Of a stretch of 60,950 bases of DNA, positions 47,636 through 60,876 are shown piece by piece. Both the position numbers and the translations under genes were made by a program. The stretch lies in NCBI GenBank assembly GCA_934218695.1, contig CAKQDA010000013.1, positions 1-60,950 of the forward strand, in the 5' to 3' direction. The notes below the pieces were generated by a model, which ran no database searches, was not told where the DNA came from, and worked only from the letters and a program-made list of their open reading frames with translations. Source of the stretch: an uncultured Succinivibrio sp. Lineage in GTDB: Bacteria > Pseudomonadota > Gammaproteobacteria > Enterobacterales > Succinivibrionaceae. Numbering within the stretch: position 1 is the stretch's first letter; every line of letters begins with the position of its first letter.

Positions 47636-47650
47636 TAGAAAACTGTAAAA

Positions 47651-48079
47651 CTAGCGTCTTCTATTTTTTGCTGTTTCAACAACCTTTAATCGTGCCATAG
47701 CATCAGCTAAACGAGATAATGCGTGAGCGTAATCTGCATCGCCTGTACCATGATTTGCAATTGATTCTTTAGCTTCCTTAATAGCTTCTTGAGCTTTTGC
47801 TTCATCAATATCATCAGCTCTTAAAGCAGTATCAGCTAAGATAGTTACTGAATCAGGCTGAACTTCCAACACACCACCGGCAAGATAAATCTGATCTTCT
47901 TTGTCTTGAGAATCAACTAGAGATACCATGCCAGTTTTAATTGTTGTTAACAAAGGAGTATGACCGTATCTGATGCCCATTTCACCTTCTGAGCCTGTAA
48001 CTCTTACAGATTTTACAGTACCAGAATATAGACTTCCGACACCACTGATTACGTCCAAATGGAATGATATAGAATCCAT
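47651..48079 (-). CDS. atpC: ATP synthase F1 subunit epsilon
   Basis: Epsilon is part of the central stalk and inhibits ATP hydrolysis. The 142-residue protein has an N-terminal beta sandwich (about 1-87: GIRYGHTPLLTTIKTG) and a C-terminal helical hairpin. GGAGTG precedes the ATG. It is the last gene of the operon. Confidence 0.96.
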   Translation of the reverse strand: MDSISFHLDVISGVGSLYSGTVKSVRVTGSEGEMGIRYGHTPLLTTIKTGMVSLVDSQDKEDQIYLAGGVLEVQPDSVTILADTALRADDIDEAKAQEAIKEAKESIANHGTGDADYAHALSRLADAMARLKVVETAKNRRR

Positions 48080-48094
48080 TTTTCACTCCTTTAA

Positions 48095-49522
<1,428 letters not shown>

Positions 49523-49529
49523 TCATAAA

Positions 49530-50390
49530 TTAAACCGCTGATGCACCAGATACGATGTCGTTTAATTCCATCGTAATGCCTGCCTGTCTTGCCTTGTTGT
49601 ATTCAAGCTGTAAATCGCTGACTAATGATTCTGCATTATCAGTTGCAGCTTTCATGGCAACCATACGGGCTGCCTGTTCTGAAGCTAGATTTTCTAAAAC
49701 AGCCTGGTAAACCATTTGTACAACATAACGGTCCAACACAACTTTTAAGATTGACTCTGGTTCAGGCTCGTATAAGTAATCCCAATGATGCTTACTTGTT
49801 TCATCATTACCGTGAACAAGTGGCAGTAACTGAGATACTGTAGGTATCTGAACCATAGTATTTTTGAAGGAGTTGCATGCTAAATAAATAGCATCAACAT
49901 TTCCATTCAAAAAAGCACCAGTCATAACTTTGATTGCTCCAACAAGTTTTTCAGGTTTTGGATTATCTCCAAACCCTGCATGCTGGGCCATCACATCTAT
50001 ATTACTGTGGTTAAAGTATCCAGAGGCTTTTGTACCTAAAAGTACAACCTTGATACCTATATTCTGTTTGCTAAATTCCTGCATTTTTTGAGTAACTTTG
50101 CGGAACAGATTTATATTTAAACCACCACATAGGCCTCTGTCAGTTGAAACAACTATGAAACCTACATTCTTCACTTCACGCTTTTCCATAAAAGGATGAT
50201 GGAATTCACTGTGACTTGAAGCAATATGATTAATAATGTCGTGTAAACCTTTTGAATAAGGACGAGACTGGCTCATTTTTTCCTGAGCCCTACGCATCTT
50301 AGAGGCGGCTACCATTTGCATAGCACTAGTAATCTTCTGTGTATTCTGCACAGAAGCTATCTTAGTACGTATTTCCTTTGCACCTGCCAT
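49530..50390 (-). CDS. atpG: ATP synthase F1 subunit gamma
   Basis: Gamma is the rotating shaft inside the alpha-beta hexamer. The 286-residue protein has the two long helices at each end, with [17 protein letters not shown] at the N-terminus, [10 protein letters not shown] in the middle, and [20 protein letters not shown] at the C-terminus. Confidence 0.97.
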   Translation of the reverse strand: MAGAKEIRTKIASVQNTQKITSAMQMVAASKMRRAQEKMSQSRPYSKGLHDIINHIASSHSEFHHPFMEKREVKNVGFIVVSTDRGLCGGLNINLFRKVTQKMQEFSKQNIGIKVVLLGTKASGYFNHSNIDVMAQHAGFGDNPKPEKLVGAIKVMTGAFLNGNVDAIYLACNSFKNTMVQIPTVSQLLPLVHGNDETSKHHWDYLYEPEPESILKVVLDRYVVQMVYQAVLENLASEQAARMVAMKAATDNAESLVSDLQLEYNKARQAGITMELNDIVSGASAV

Positions 50391-50400
50391 TTAAGCGCTC

Positions 50401-51942
50401 CTAGTAAGTCTGAGTTGATTTAAAGTCCTTAACAACTTCAGTAAGTTTAGAGATAACTTCATCTGAGTAGTCAGGCTTTGCATCAAGATCCTTAAGCAGA
50501 GAATCATATTTTGAGTGAGCGAATTCCAGTAAAGCTTTCTCAAATGGAAGAACTTTATTTAATTCAACATCCTCAAGGTAACCTCTCTCAGCAGCAAAAA
50601 TACTTAAAGCCTGTTCTGCTACAGATAAAGGAGAATACTGGTTCTGCTTCATAAGTTCAGTTACTTTCTGACCGTGATCAAGCTGTTTTCTTGTTGCTTC
50701 ATCCAAATCTGAAGAGAACTGAGCAAATGCTGCCAATTCACGATACTGAGCTAACGCTGTACGAATACCACCAGACAGCTTCTTCATAAGTTTAGTCTGA
50801 GCTGCACCACCTACACGTGATACTGAAATACCAGGATCAACAGCAGGTCTTACACCTGAGTTAAATAAACTTGTTGTTAAGAAAATCTGACCGTCAGTAA
50901 TAGAAATAACGTTAGTAGGAATAAATGCTGAAACGTCACCAGCCTGAGTTTCAATGATTGGCAAAGCAGTCAAAGAACCAGTCTTACCTACAATCTTTCC
51001 GCCACTCTTCTCTTCAAGATAATTTGCATTGACTCTTGAAGCACGTTCCAAAAGACGTGAATGTAAATAGAATACATCGCCAGGGAAAGCTTCACGCCCT
51101 GGAGGACGGCGAAGTAACAGAGAAATCTGACGGTATGCAACAGCGTGCTTGGATAGATCATCATAGATAATCAAGGCATCCTCACCCTGATCCATAAAGT
51201 ACTCACCCATAGCACAACCTGCATATGGAGCAATATACTGTAAAGCTGCAGTATCTGATGCAGAAGCAACAACAACAATAGTATTTGATAATGCTCCCTC
51301 TTCATCAAGTTTTCTTACTACAGAAGCAATTGTTGATGCTTTCTGTCCAATAGCGACGTAAATACAACGCACACCATATTTTACCTGATTGATGATGGTA
51401 TCTATAGCTAATGCTGTTTTACCTGTCTGACGGTCACCAATGATTAACTCACGCTGACCGCGTCCAATAGGAACCATAGAGTCTACAGCCTTGTAACCAG
51501 TTTGTATAGGCTGAGAAACACTCTGACGGGCAATAACACCTGGGGCAATTTTTTCTACAGGGTAGAACTGCTCTGATTTTACAGGACCATTACCATCAAT
51601 AGGTTCACCTAAAGCACTTACAACTCTTCCTAAAAGACCTGTACCTACAGGTACTTCAAGAATACGACCTGTGCTGTGAACTTTCATACCTTCTGAAAGT
51701 TTGTCATAAGGTCCTAACACAATAGCACCAACAGAGTCACGCTCTAAGTTTAAAGCAAGACCATACAGGTCATTACCAAACTCTAGCATTTCACCCTGCA
51801 TAACGTTGGACAGACCATGAATTCTTACAATACCGTCGTTTACAGAAACGATAGTACCTTCATCACGAGCTTCTGTCACAACCTTAAATTGCTGAATTCT
51901 TTGCTTTATTAAATCAGCAATTTCAGTTGAATTTAGTTGCAT
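50401..51942 (-). CDS. atpA: ATP synthase F1 subunit alpha
   Basis: This is the non-catalytic nucleotide-binding subunit. The 513 residues equal the E. coli length. It starts [16 protein letters not shown], Walker A is GDRQTGKT (about 169-176), and [10 protein letters not shown] and the alpha signature [14 protein letters not shown] follow. The operon spacing is 13 bases after atpH. Confidence 0.98.
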   Translation of the reverse strand: MQLNSTEIADLIKQRIQQFKVVTEARDEGTIVSVNDGIVRIHGLSNVMQGEMLEFGNDLYGLALNLERDSVGAIVLGPYDKLSEGMKVHSTGRILEVPVGTGLLGRVVSALGEPIDGNGPVKSEQFYPVEKIAPGVIARQSVSQPIQTGYKAVDSMVPIGRGQRELIIGDRQTGKTALAIDTIINQVKYGVRCIYVAIGQKASTIASVVRKLDEEGALSNTIVVVASASDTAALQYIAPYAGCAMGEYFMDQGEDALIIYDDLSKHAVAYRQISLLLRRPPGREAFPGDVFYLHSRLLERASRVNANYLEEKSGGKIVGKTGSLTALPIIETQAGDVSAFIPTNVISITDGQIFLTTSLFNSGVRPAVDPGISVSRVGGAAQTKLMKKLSGGIRTALAQYRELAAFAQFSSDLDEATRKQLDHGQKVTELMKQNQYSPLSVAEQALSIFAAERGYLEDVELNKVLPFEKALLEFAHSKYDSLLKDLDAKPDYSDEVISKLTEVVKDFKSTQTY

Positions 51943-51955
51943 ATATGTCCTCTAT

Positions 51956-52486
51956 TTATCTGAGGGTTGAAGTCAAGTTTTGTAAACTTGTCTTAACGCT
52001 AGCATCAATTACTTTGTCACCAATCTTCAAAACGGCTCCACCAATTAAGGTTTTGTCGATTTTCTGATTTAAGAAAACTTCACAATTGAATTTTTTAGCT
52101 AGCTTATCCTTAAGAGATTCAATTTCGCTATCAGAAAAAGCTCTTGCAGATATGAGATCACACTCTAAACGCTTTTCGTGTTTTTCTCTTAATCTTACAA
52201 ATTCTTCGAAAATTTCTGGAAGAACTTCAAAACGGTTATTTTCACCAATAACCTTTACGAAATTCTTTCCACTTTCACTAAGAATGTCCTTTAACAACGA
52301 AATTAGACTGTCAGCTGCGACTGAAGGATTAGGAGCTAATTTTAAGCTGTCCATAAAGAACTGATCTTTACAGGCTAAAGACATTGCTTCAAGCATAGTC
52401 TGCCAACCGCTTAAATTATTTTCTTCTAATGCTATCTCAAAGGTAGCCTGAGCATAAGGTCTTGCAACAGTCAAATTTTCAGCCAT
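51956..52486 (-). CDS. atpH: ATP synthase F1 subunit delta
   Basis: Delta joins the peripheral stalk to the top of F1. The 176-residue protein has an N-terminal six-helix bundle beginning LTVARPYAQATFEIA and a C-terminal domain with LIGGAVLKIGDKVIDASVKTSL. GAGGTG precedes the ATG. Confidence 0.95.
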   Translation of the reverse strand: MAENLTVARPYAQATFEIALEENNLSGWQTMLEAMSLACKDQFFMDSLKLAPNPSVAADSLISLLKDILSESGKNFVKVIGENNRFEVLPEIFEEFVRLREKHEKRLECDLISARAFSDSEIESLKDKLAKKFNCEVFLNQKIDKTLIGGAVLKIGDKVIDASVKTSLQNLTSTLR

Positions 52487-52500
52487 TACACACCTCTTAA

Positions 52501-52971
52501 TTAAAGTGAATCAGCAATTTTCTTAAGCAGAATTTCATCAGCCTTGGAATCGATCTTTTCGTTAATGATCTTTTCAGCGCCAGCAACTGCTAAAGAAACA
52601 ACTTCTGATCTTAAATCTTCACGAGCTTTGTTCTTTTCAGCTTCAATTTCACTCTTGGCTAGATCAAGAATCTTCTTTCTTTCTAGCTGAGCTTCTTCAG
52701 AAGCCTTATCGATGATTTGAGATCTGGTTTTGTTTGCTTCATCAATAATTTTCTGAGCTTCTACTTTTGCAGTACGAATTGTTTCTTTTGCATTTTCGTT
52801 TGCAAGTTCAAGACTCTTCTTAGCCTTTTCGGCTGCAGTCAAACCGTCAGCAATTTCTTTCTGCCTATTTTCTAGAGCATTTATCAGTGGAGGCCATACA
52901 AATTTCATGCACAGCACAGCAAAGATAAGAAAAGCTACTGCCTGACCAACAAATGTTGCATTAATTTCCAA
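52501..52971 (-). CDS. atpF: ATP synthase F0 subunit b
   Basis: Subunit b forms the peripheral stalk dimer. The 156-residue protein has one N-terminal membrane helix (about 5-26, [20 protein letters not shown]) and a long charged coiled coil. The start codon is TTG, with GAGGT upstream. The reading [10 protein letters not shown] aligns with E. coli MNLNATILGQ, so the start is sound. Confidence 0.96.
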   Translation of the reverse strand: MEINATFVGQAVAFLIFAVLCMKFVWPPLINALENRQKEIADGLTAAEKAKKSLELANENAKETIRTAKVEAQKIIDEANKTRSQIIDKASEEAQLERKKILDLAKSEIEAEKNKAREDLRSEVVSLAVAGAEKIINEKIDSKADEILLKKIADSL

Positions 52972-53004
52972 TCTAGATACCTCTAAATTTGGTTTTGCTG
53001 TCTA

Positions 53005-54249
<1,245 letters not shown>

Positions 54250-54300
54250 TTAAGCATTCAACTTTACTTGTAAACGCTTAACCCAAAACTAACATGTAAA

Positions 54301-54329
54301 AAAATACGACTATTAACATTTAAAGTCAA
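54301..54329 (-). promoter_or_regulatory. Candidate promoter between atpI and atpB
   Basis: On the minus strand -35 TTGACT (plus 54324-54329) and -10 TATTTT (plus 54301-54306) have a 17-bp spacer in the 131-base gap before atpB. It would let the ATP synthase genes be expressed separately from the mnmG-par-atpI genes. Confidence 0.45.
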
Positions 54330-54356
54330 AAACAAAATCGATAAATCTGTCAAATT

Positions 54357-54749
54357 TTAGTGAAAATTTTTACCATTAATTTGACCAATAAAATTAACAA
54401 CCAATCTTGACAATACCATCAGACTGAATACAAACACTACTATTTTATTGTTTAAATTCATCATGTTAAATGTAAATATCAGTAAAAAAATCAAAACTAA
54501 TATTTTTAATATGAAGGCATAGATAATCTCATAAACAACAAAACCAGGAGTAAGTTTTGAACTATGATTTCTTCTTTGTAACAGAAAATACAGAAGATTT
54601 ATAAAGAAAAAAATAAAACATCCTTGAGCAAAAGAAAGGATGTTTAAAATGTAATTCTGATCTGTAAAGTATGAAAATAAGTAACAAATAAAAGCAAACA
54701 GACAAACTAGTAAAAAATATGTTTTTAGAAGTTTAAATTCTATTTTCAT
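54357..54749 (-). CDS. atpI: ATP synthase accessory protein AtpI
   Basis: AtpI aids c-ring assembly or magnesium supply in other bacteria. This 130-residue protein has four hydrophobic segments with the usual AtpI layout, but sequence conservation in the family is low, so the name rests largely on its place before atpB. It lies five bases after parB on the same strand. Confidence 0.75.
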   Translation of the reverse strand: MKIEFKLLKTYFLLVCLFAFICYLFSYFTDQNYILNILSFAQGCFIFFFINLLYFLLQRRNHSSKLTPGFVVYEIIYAFILKILVLIFLLIFTFNMMNLNNKIVVFVFSLMVLSRLVVNFIGQINGKNFH

Positions 54750-54754
54750 ATTTG

Positions 54755-55690
54755 TTACTCTTTTAATGAAAAAAGCGATAGGAAGTTGTCCAATTGTTCT
54801 TTTGAAGAATAAGATAAAGTGATTTTTCCTTTATCTTCATTTGAAGCATTAAATTTAACTTTTACTCCTGAAAGAACATCACTTATGTTCTTGGCCCATT
54901 CATTAAAACTTGGATTTTTGTAATTTTGATTTAACTTGGGAGATTTTTCTTCCAATCCGTTTTCTTTAATACTCTTAACAAGCTCTTCAGTCTGTCTAAC
55001 AGTAAGACCTTTTTTTATTACATATTGAGCAGCCTTTAACTGTAACTCCTTATCTTCTAAAGAAAGAATTACTTTTGCATGACCAAGATCGATTTGACCA
55101 TCAACAATCATATTTTTAATTTCTTCATGCAAATTATTAATTCTTAAGATATTAGTTACAGAACTTCTTGATTTTCCAAGGGTCTTAGCCAATTCTTCCT
55201 GAGTTAAATTACATTCAGTTAACATCAGAGAAAAAGCATTAGCCATTTCAACAGGATTTAAATCTTCACGCTGTATATTTTCAATAAGAGCAACAGCATA
55301 ACCGTTTAATTCCAAATCATCTCTGATAAGACAAGGAACTGAAGATAACTCAGCAATCTTACATGCTCTAAACCTTCTTTCACCACAGATGATCTCATAC
55401 ATTTCGTCTTGAGATTTTTTAACTAAAAGAGGTTCTAGTAAACCATGTTCCTTAATTGATAAAGCTAACTCATTTAGAGATTCTTCATCAAAAGCCTTTC
55501 TTGGTTGGTATACAGATGTTTTTAATTTATCAAATGGTAACAGAACAACAGAATTCTCTTTAACATGAAAACTGATATTTTTATTTTCCTGTACATAATT
55601 TGTTTCTTTTACTTCTGGTTCGGCTTGTTCTTTAATTTTATTTCCGCTTAAAAGAAAATCTAGGCCTCTACTTCTGTTTAATCCAGCCAT
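54755..55690 (-). CDS. parB: Chromosome partition protein ParB
   Basis: ParB is a CTPase that spreads from parS sites near the origin. The 311-residue protein has the N-terminal CTP-binding domain with GERRFRACK and ENIQREDLNP, a helix-turn-helix domain (LTQEELAKTLGKSRSSVTN), and a C-terminal dimerisation segment. I did not see a canonical parS in the window. AGGTAA precedes the ATG. Confidence 0.95.
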   Translation of the reverse strand: MAGLNRSRGLDFLLSGNKIKEQAEPEVKETNYVQENKNISFHVKENSVVLLPFDKLKTSVYQPRKAFDEESLNELALSIKEHGLLEPLLVKKSQDEMYEIICGERRFRACKIAELSSVPCLIRDDLELNGYAVALIENIQREDLNPVEMANAFSLMLTECNLTQEELAKTLGKSRSSVTNILRINNLHEEIKNMIVDGQIDLGHAKVILSLEDKELQLKAAQYVIKKGLTVRQTEELVKSIKENGLEEKSPKLNQNYKNPSFNEWAKNISDVLSGVKVKFNASNEDKGKITLSYSSKEQLDNFLSLFSLKE

Positions 55691-55700
55691 TTTAATTTAC

Positions 55701-56471
55701 CTACTGTCTATTTGCCTTAGATATAATTTCTGCAGCTAAAGCTAAATATGCCTTAGAACCAACTGATGATTTATCATAATACATAGCAGGCTTACCATAG
55801 CTAGGAGCTTCAGCCAATCTTACGTTTCTCGGAATGATAGTTTCATAAACAAGATCACCAAAGTTTTTCTTTAATTCATCTGAAACATCTGTGGATAAAC
55901 GGTTTCTGTTATCAAACATAGTGCGCAAAATACCTTCAATCTTCAGTTTTGAATTGACAGCACTTGCTAACTGATCAACAGTTTCAATCAACAGGGTTAA
56001 TCCTTCCAGAGCAAAATACTCACACTGTAGAGGTACAAGAATTGAGTCAGCTGCACAAAGAGCATTAACTGTTAAAATATTCAAAGATGGAGGACAATCA
56101 ATTAAAACAAAATCATAGTTTTCTTTGATTTTGTCTAAAGATTTTTTAAGAAAAGATTCTCTTCCAAATTTATCTAATAAGCTTACTTCAGCAGCTGTTA
56201 AATCTTCATTTGAAGGGATCAGATGAAAACCACCTTCAGTAGCGGTTACAACAGCTTCTTTTATATCAAGTCCGTCTACTAAAACATTGGTAATTGACTT
56301 TTCAAGACCAAACTTTAGTACTCCTGAAGCCATAGTTGCGTTTCCCTGAGGATCACAATCAATTACCAGAATTTTTTTCTGCATGGCAGCAAGAGAAGCT
56401 GCTAAATTAACACAGGTAGTGGTTTTACCAACTCCACCTTTCTGATTTGCTATTGCAATTACTTTTGTCAA
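55701..56471 (-). CDS. parA: Chromosome partition ATPase ParA
   Basis: ParA is the ATPase partner of ParB in origin segregation. The 256-residue protein has the deviant Walker A KGGVGKTT (11-18), VIDCDPQGNAT, and DCPPSLNILTVNAL. It has no N-terminal DNA-binding extension, as expected for chromosomal ParA (Soj). The start codon is TTG, with AAGGAA ten bases upstream. Confidence 0.96.
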   Translation of the reverse strand: MTKVIAIANQKGGVGKTTTCVNLAASLAAMQKKILVIDCDPQGNATMASGVLKFGLEKSITNVLVDGLDIKEAVVTATEGGFHLIPSNEDLTAAEVSLLDKFGRESFLKKSLDKIKENYDFVLIDCPPSLNILTVNALCAADSILVPLQCEYFALEGLTLLIETVDQLASAVNSKLKIEGILRTMFDNRNRLSTDVSDELKKNFGDLVYETIIPRNVRLAEAPSYGKPAMYYDKSSVGSKAYLALAAEIISKANRQ

Positions 56472-56484
56472 TTTATATTCCTTT

Positions 56485-57147
56485 CTATTTTTTTATTCTC
56501 ATTATCACAGCTTGTCTTTTAGCTTCCAAGGAAGGAACTTTTAATTCTATAATTTCGTCAATAGATGTATTATTTTCAATCTGATCTAATTCATCATTCT
56601 CTAAATTAGCTTTCATAGCTATAAAGACACCATCATCAGAAATAAGATCTTTACACCAATCTATAATTTTGCATAAAGGAGCAAAAGCTCTACTTAAAAT
56701 ACAGTCAAACTTTATTTCTGGTTCTATATTTTCACAGCGATCGTTGATAATGGAAATATTTTTTAAATTTAATGAAACCATTGCTGTTCTCACAAAAGAC
56801 AATTTTTTAGCAACAGAATCAATCAAAGTAAAATGTTTATCGGGGTTAAGTATAGCAAGAACTAAACCAGGAAAACCTGCTCCCGTTCCCACATCAGCAA
56901 TGTTATTACCTCTGTCTTTTATCAGAGGTGATACGACGGCACTATCCAGAATATGCAACACAACCATCTGCATAGGATCTCTAATTGCTGTCAGATTTAA
57001 TGCTTTATTCCATTTTTCCAACAAAACAACTAAGGACGCCATCTTATCAAGCTGATCTTTGCTATATGATATGTCAGTTTGTGATATAAGTGACTCTATC
57101 TTACGTAAGATTTCAGAATTATCTACTACAGATGGTTTACTTTTCAT
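56485..57147 (-). CDS. rsmG: 16S rRNA (guanine527-N7)-methyltransferase
   Basis: RsmG (GidB) methylates G527 of 16S rRNA. The 220-residue protein has the SAM-binding block DVGTGAGFPGLVLA, with KWNKALNLTAIRDP before it and CILSRAFAPL after it. It lies between mnmG and parA in the classical origin-proximal order. Confidence 0.95.
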   Translation of the reverse strand: MKSKPSVVDNSEILRKIESLISQTDISYSKDQLDKMASLVVLLEKWNKALNLTAIRDPMQMVVLHILDSAVVSPLIKDRGNNIADVGTGAGFPGLVLAILNPDKHFTLIDSVAKKLSFVRTAMVSLNLKNISIINDRCENIEPEIKFDCILSRAFAPLCKIIDWCKDLISDDGVFIAMKANLENDELDQIENNTSIDEIIELKVPSLEAKRQAVIMRIKK

Positions 57148-57155
57148 TTTTTACC

Positions 57156-59057
57156 TTAATTTTTTCCAAGTAAATTCATTTTCTTTAAATGAACCAACAG
57201 AATGGATATAGCTGCAGGTGTAATTCCTGAAATACGGGATGCCATACCTATAGTTTCAGGCTTGTACTCATTTAGTTTTTGAGCAACTTCATTTGATAAA
57301 GACTTAATCTGCCTATAATCAAAATTCATAGGTAGCAGAGTCTGCTCATTTATAACTTTCTTTTTGATATCGTCAAGTTCTCTTTGCAAATAACCCTGAT
57401 ATTTTACTTGAATTTCAACCTGTTCAACAGATTGCTCTTTAACAGCTATAGGTTCTAGTTCAGAAGCTTCTATCAAAGAATTTAATTTTACTTCTGGTCT
57501 TCGTAAGATCTCTTCAAGAGATTGTTCCTGAGAAAGAGGAGCTTTTAAGATCTTATTTATATTTTTTCCCATTTCTGAAGAAGGTTTTACTGAAGTTTCT
57601 CTTAAACGAGCTCTTTCTTTTTCTATCTGATTCTGTTTGTCTTCAAACTGTTTCCATCTTTTATCAGAAATAATTCCTAATTCTCTTGCTTTAGGAGTCA
57701 ATCTTATATCAGCGTTATCTTCACGCAAAATAAGTCTGTATTCAGCTCTTGATGTAAACATTCTGTAAGGTTCTTTTGTACCTAATGTGCACAGATCATC
57801 CATCAGAACACCAACATAAGCCTCATTTCTTCTTGGAAACCAAGGTTTCATGCCTTTAACGTACAAACCAGCATTTATACCTGCCAGTAAACCTTGAGCT
57901 GCAGCCTCTTCATAACCTGTTGTTCCGTTAATCTGTCCTGCAAGAAACAGTCCTGGCACTTTTTTAGACTGCATTGATACAGATAATTCTCTAGGATCAT
58001 AGAAATCATACTCAATTGCATAACCTGGTCTTGCAATAATTGCATTTTCCAATCCTTCAATTGAGTGAATGAAATTTTCCTGTACATCAAAAGGTAAAGA
58101 TGTAGAAATTCCGTTTGGATATACAAGAGGGGAAGTCAGTCCTTCCGGTTCAATGAATACCTGATGAGATGTCCTATCAGGATATCTTACTATCTTGTCC
58201 TCAATAGAAGGACAGTAACGAGGGCCTACAGAATGAATTACACCTGAATATAAAGGACTTCTGTCTAAACCACCTCTGATTATTTCATGAGTTTTTTCAT
58301 TGGTTTTAGTAATGTAACAAGGAACCTGTGTAGGATGTATTTTTTCTTCATTTAAATAAGAAAAAGCTGGCTGCGGATACTCTGGATCCTGTTTTGTCAT
58401 TTTTGAATAATCAATAGAACTTGCGACAATACGTGCAGGTGTACCTGTTTTTAATCTACCAACTTTTAATCCTAAATTTTTTAGGTTTTCAGCTAAACCT
58501 ATAGAAGCAGGATCACCTGCTCTTCCACCTGAATAGTGATCAAGACCAATATGAATTAAACCATTAAGGAATGTTCCAGCACAAATAACTACTGCTTTTG
58601 AATAAAATTCAATACCTGCAGCTGTTTTTACTCCACTTACTGTATTGTCTTTATATATAATTTCTGTAGCAGGCTGCTGGAAAATAGTTAAATAATCATA
58701 ATTCCAGAGAGTTTTTCTCATGACTTCTTTATATAAATGACGATCTGTTTGAGCTCTGGTTGCTCTTACAGCAGGACCTTTAGAAGAATTTAATGTTCTA
58801 AACTGAATGCCTGCTTTATCAATTGCTCCTGGACAAACACCACCCATAGCATCAATTTCTTTAATAAGATGTCCTTTTCCTATACCACCAAAAGCAGGGT
58901 TACAGGACATTTCACCTACTGTTTCCAAATTGTGTGTCAAGAGAAGAGTTTTGCATTTCATTCTTGCGCTAGCTGCTGCAGCTTCAATACCAGCATGTCC
59001 GGCACCAATAACTATCACATCAAAATTTCTAAAGTTATTCATTTTTATTAAATCCAT
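57156..59057 (-). CDS. mnmG: tRNA uridine-34 modification enzyme MnmG (GidA)
   Basis: MnmG works with MnmE to place carboxymethylaminomethyl groups on wobble U34. The 633-residue protein has the FAD loop [12 protein letters not shown] (about 16-27), [33 protein letters not shown] and [15 protein letters not shown]. The start at 59057 has AAGG upstream; a second ATG five codons on is less well spaced. It is the first gene of the leftward run and borders the origin candidate. Confidence 0.96.
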   Translation of the reverse strand: MDLIKMNNFRNFDVIVIGAGHAGIEAAAASARMKCKTLLLTHNLETVGEMSCNPAFGGIGKGHLIKEIDAMGGVCPGAIDKAGIQFRTLNSSKGPAVRATRAQTDRHLYKEVMRKTLWNYDYLTIFQQPATEIIYKDNTVSGVKTAAGIEFYSKAVVICAGTFLNGLIHIGLDHYSGGRAGDPASIGLAENLKNLGLKVGRLKTGTPARIVASSIDYSKMTKQDPEYPQPAFSYLNEEKIHPTQVPCYITKTNEKTHEIIRGGLDRSPLYSGVIHSVGPRYCPSIEDKIVRYPDRTSHQVFIEPEGLTSPLVYPNGISTSLPFDVQENFIHSIEGLENAIIARPGYAIEYDFYDPRELSVSMQSKKVPGLFLAGQINGTTGYEEAAAQGLLAGINAGLYVKGMKPWFPRRNEAYVGVLMDDLCTLGTKEPYRMFTSRAEYRLILREDNADIRLTPKARELGIISDKRWKQFEDKQNQIEKERARLRETSVKPSSEMGKNINKILKAPLSQEQSLEEILRRPEVKLNSLIEASELEPIAVKEQSVEQVEIQVKYQGYLQRELDDIKKKVINEQTLLPMNFDYRQIKSLSNEVAQKLNEYKPETIGMASRISGITPAAISILLVHLKKMNLLGKN

Positions 59058-59400
59058 CTATAGACCTTTTTGAATGTTAAATTTTAATTAAAAGATCTAA
59101 ATAAGAGGTTTTCCACAAAATTTGGCTCGCAATAATAAATAATAAGTAAATATTAATTTATTAATATATATATCTTATTATTCTTATTATTAGTAATGAA
59201 AAAATTGTTGAAAACTGAATTTTCTGTTTTATTTTAATAAGTTATAAAAATTTATTTCTATTAAAAAGTTGTTTATTAGTATGGAAAACTTGTTGAAAAG
59301 TGGTAAATTATCAACAATCTAAAAATTATACTGTTTATACTTTAAAGTTATCAATAGGTTTTCAACAACTTTTACATAGTTTTTCAACAGTTTTTTAACA
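59058..59400. other. oriC: Putative chromosomal origin of replication (oriC)
   Basis: The gap upstream of mnmG is extremely AT-rich. Seven 9-mers match or nearly match DnaA boxes (TTWTCAACA or TTTTCCACA): forward at 59109-59117, 59308-59316, 59348-59356 (TTATCAATA), 59359-59367 and 59381-59389; reverse at 59206-59214 and 59291-59299. Left of the main cluster, AATAATAAATAATAAG (59131-59146) and an inverted, slightly longer copy (59174-59191) form a likely unwinding element. Only one GATC lies in this part (59094-59097). Confidence 0.6.
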
Positions 59401-59590
59401 GCCACTATTTTACAAAATACATTCGTTTAAATCTTAATAAACTTTCTTTATTTTCTTAATTTTTTAGAGTAATAAAAAATAATTAATGTCCAAATTGGAT
59501 CACAATTTTTTTGTAAATGTACACAATTAATTGAAAAATAAATAATTATTTTGATATAAGCAGTAGCTATATCTTTGTATAAAAAAATTG
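59401..59590. other. AT-rich spacer between oriC candidate and porin, no gene seen
   Basis: This stretch continues the AT-rich gap, with one GATC at 59498-59501. Short open frames exist on both strands but lack ribosome binding sites and protein-like composition. Confidence 0.5.
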
Positions 59591-59601
59591 TATTTGTAAT
59601 T

Positions 59602-59645
59602 AAATGTGATTTATTTGAGAATATACCCATGTTCTTTATGAACAT
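59602..59645 (+). promoter_or_regulatory. Porin upstream regulatory elements
   Basis: AAATGTGA (59602-59609) matches the left half of a CRP site, with a poorer right half (TGAGA). ATGTTC (59629-59634) and GAACAT (59640-59645) form a perfect inverted repeat with 5 bp between. A TATAAA at 59649-59654 could be the -10. Together they suggest a regulated porin promoter. Confidence 0.35.
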
Positions 59646-59687
59646 AACTATAAATACAAACATATGTATATTTTAGGGATTATATTT

Positions 59688-60794
59688 ATGAAAAAGTCAT
59701 TATTGGCATTAGCTGTTGTTTTTACAGCTACTTCAGCAACTGCTTCAGCTGCTACTGTATATGATAAAGATGGTACTACATTAACTGTAGGTGGTCGTGT
59801 TCAGTCAGTTTTCTACAATGGATTCTACAAAAAAGCTGGCTACAAGGATGCTTCATTAGTTAATTCATCTCGTTTTAGTGTTGCAGGTAACACCAAAGTT
59901 AACAATTACTTATCTGTACTAGCATTCTCAGAGTGGGATATGGCTGATGGTAATAAACAGACAGGTGACAAGCTTTTATCAAGAGAGCAGTATGTAGGTG
60001 CTGATTTTGGTTCTTTAGGTAAGTTAATTGCTGGTAAAACTCTTGATTCAACAAGACAGGTAATGGCTGCTACAGATATTTTTGAATACGTTGATGCTCA
60101 GAATGATACTGGTATCAATGGTGATAGACGTAATGGTTTATTCCGTTATGACTATAACAACAACGGTTTATTTGCATCTGTAACTTATGAAACTGCAAGC
60201 GATGATCAGAAGATCTTCGGTCAGAAGTTTGATGTTCAGAATGGTTATGCTGTTGCTTTAGGCTATACCTTTGATAATGTTGTATTTGGACCTTTAGCTA
60301 TTAAAGCAGGTTTCAACTTCATCGATGGTCAGAAAGATGATTTTGAAGGTGTAAATTTTAAAAATAGAATTAATAATGCAAAGAATTTTGCAACCTCAAT
60401 TGCTTGGGGATCATCAAGTGAAGGTCTATATTTAGCTGCTTTATACTATTCTCAGAAAATTGATTACCAACAGGGAAAAGCTGCTAGCGTAACTGATAAT
60501 GGTGTAAAAGATAACTTCGATAGAAAGGGATATGAATTTACTGCAGGTTACGGCTTTGACAATGGCATTGGTGTTTACACTGGTTACCAGACACAGCAGT
60601 TAAAGAAAAAGTACTATGGCTATACTGAAAAGGATAACTACGATTTAAGAAGAGTACCTGTTCAGGTTAAGTATACTTACAACCCTAACTTCAAGGTATG
60701 GGCAGAAGCTGAGTTTGATGCAAATTCAGATGACAATTACACTGGTACCGCTCGTGGTACAGAGTTCAATGTTGGTGCTCGTTACACCTTCTAA
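59688..60794 (+). CDS. Outer-membrane porin
   Basis: The start at MKKSLLALAVVF gives 368 residues and has AGGG before it; eight more codons upstream are not needed. A Sec signal peptide ends at ASA (about 21). The mature part is rich in alternating aromatic beta strands typical of a 16-strand general porin (VGGRVQSVFYNGF, FASVTYETASDD, VPVQVKYTYNPNFKVWAEAE), and the last residue is Phe in GARYTF, the BamA recognition signal. Substrate preference cannot be read. It stands alone, divergent from the mnmG run. Confidence 0.88.
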   Translation: MKKSLLALAVVFTATSATASAATVYDKDGTTLTVGGRVQSVFYNGFYKKAGYKDASLVNSSRFSVAGNTKVNNYLSVLAFSEWDMADGNKQTGDKLLSREQYVGADFGSLGKLIAGKTLDSTRQVMAATDIFEYVDAQNDTGINGDRRNGLFRYDYNNNGLFASVTYETASDDQKIFGQKFDVQNGYAVALGYTFDNVVFGPLAIKAGFNFIDGQKDDFEGVNFKNRINNAKNFATSIAWGSSSEGLYLAALYYSQKIDYQQGKAASVTDNGVKDNFDRKGYEFTAGYGFDNGIGVYTGYQTQQLKKKYYGYTEKDNYDLRRVPVQVKYTYNPNFKVWAEAEFDANSDDNYTGTARGTEFNVGARYTF

Positions 60795-60813
60795 TTTGTC
60801 TTAATACAAAAAG

Positions 60814-60846
60814 TAAAGGAAGTCTAAATGGCTTCCTTTATTTTTA
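60814..60846 (+). terminator. Porin gene terminator
   Basis: TAAAGGAAG (60814-60822) pairs with CTTCCTTTA (60832-60840), followed by TTTTTAG. Confidence 0.75.
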
Positions 60847-60876
60847 GCTTAAATATTAATTAAAAAAACGGCGAAA

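Noticed and set aside
54755..59687. parS sites near parAB and the origin candidate
   Set aside because: No sequence close to TGTTTCACGTGAAACA was found by eye in this part.
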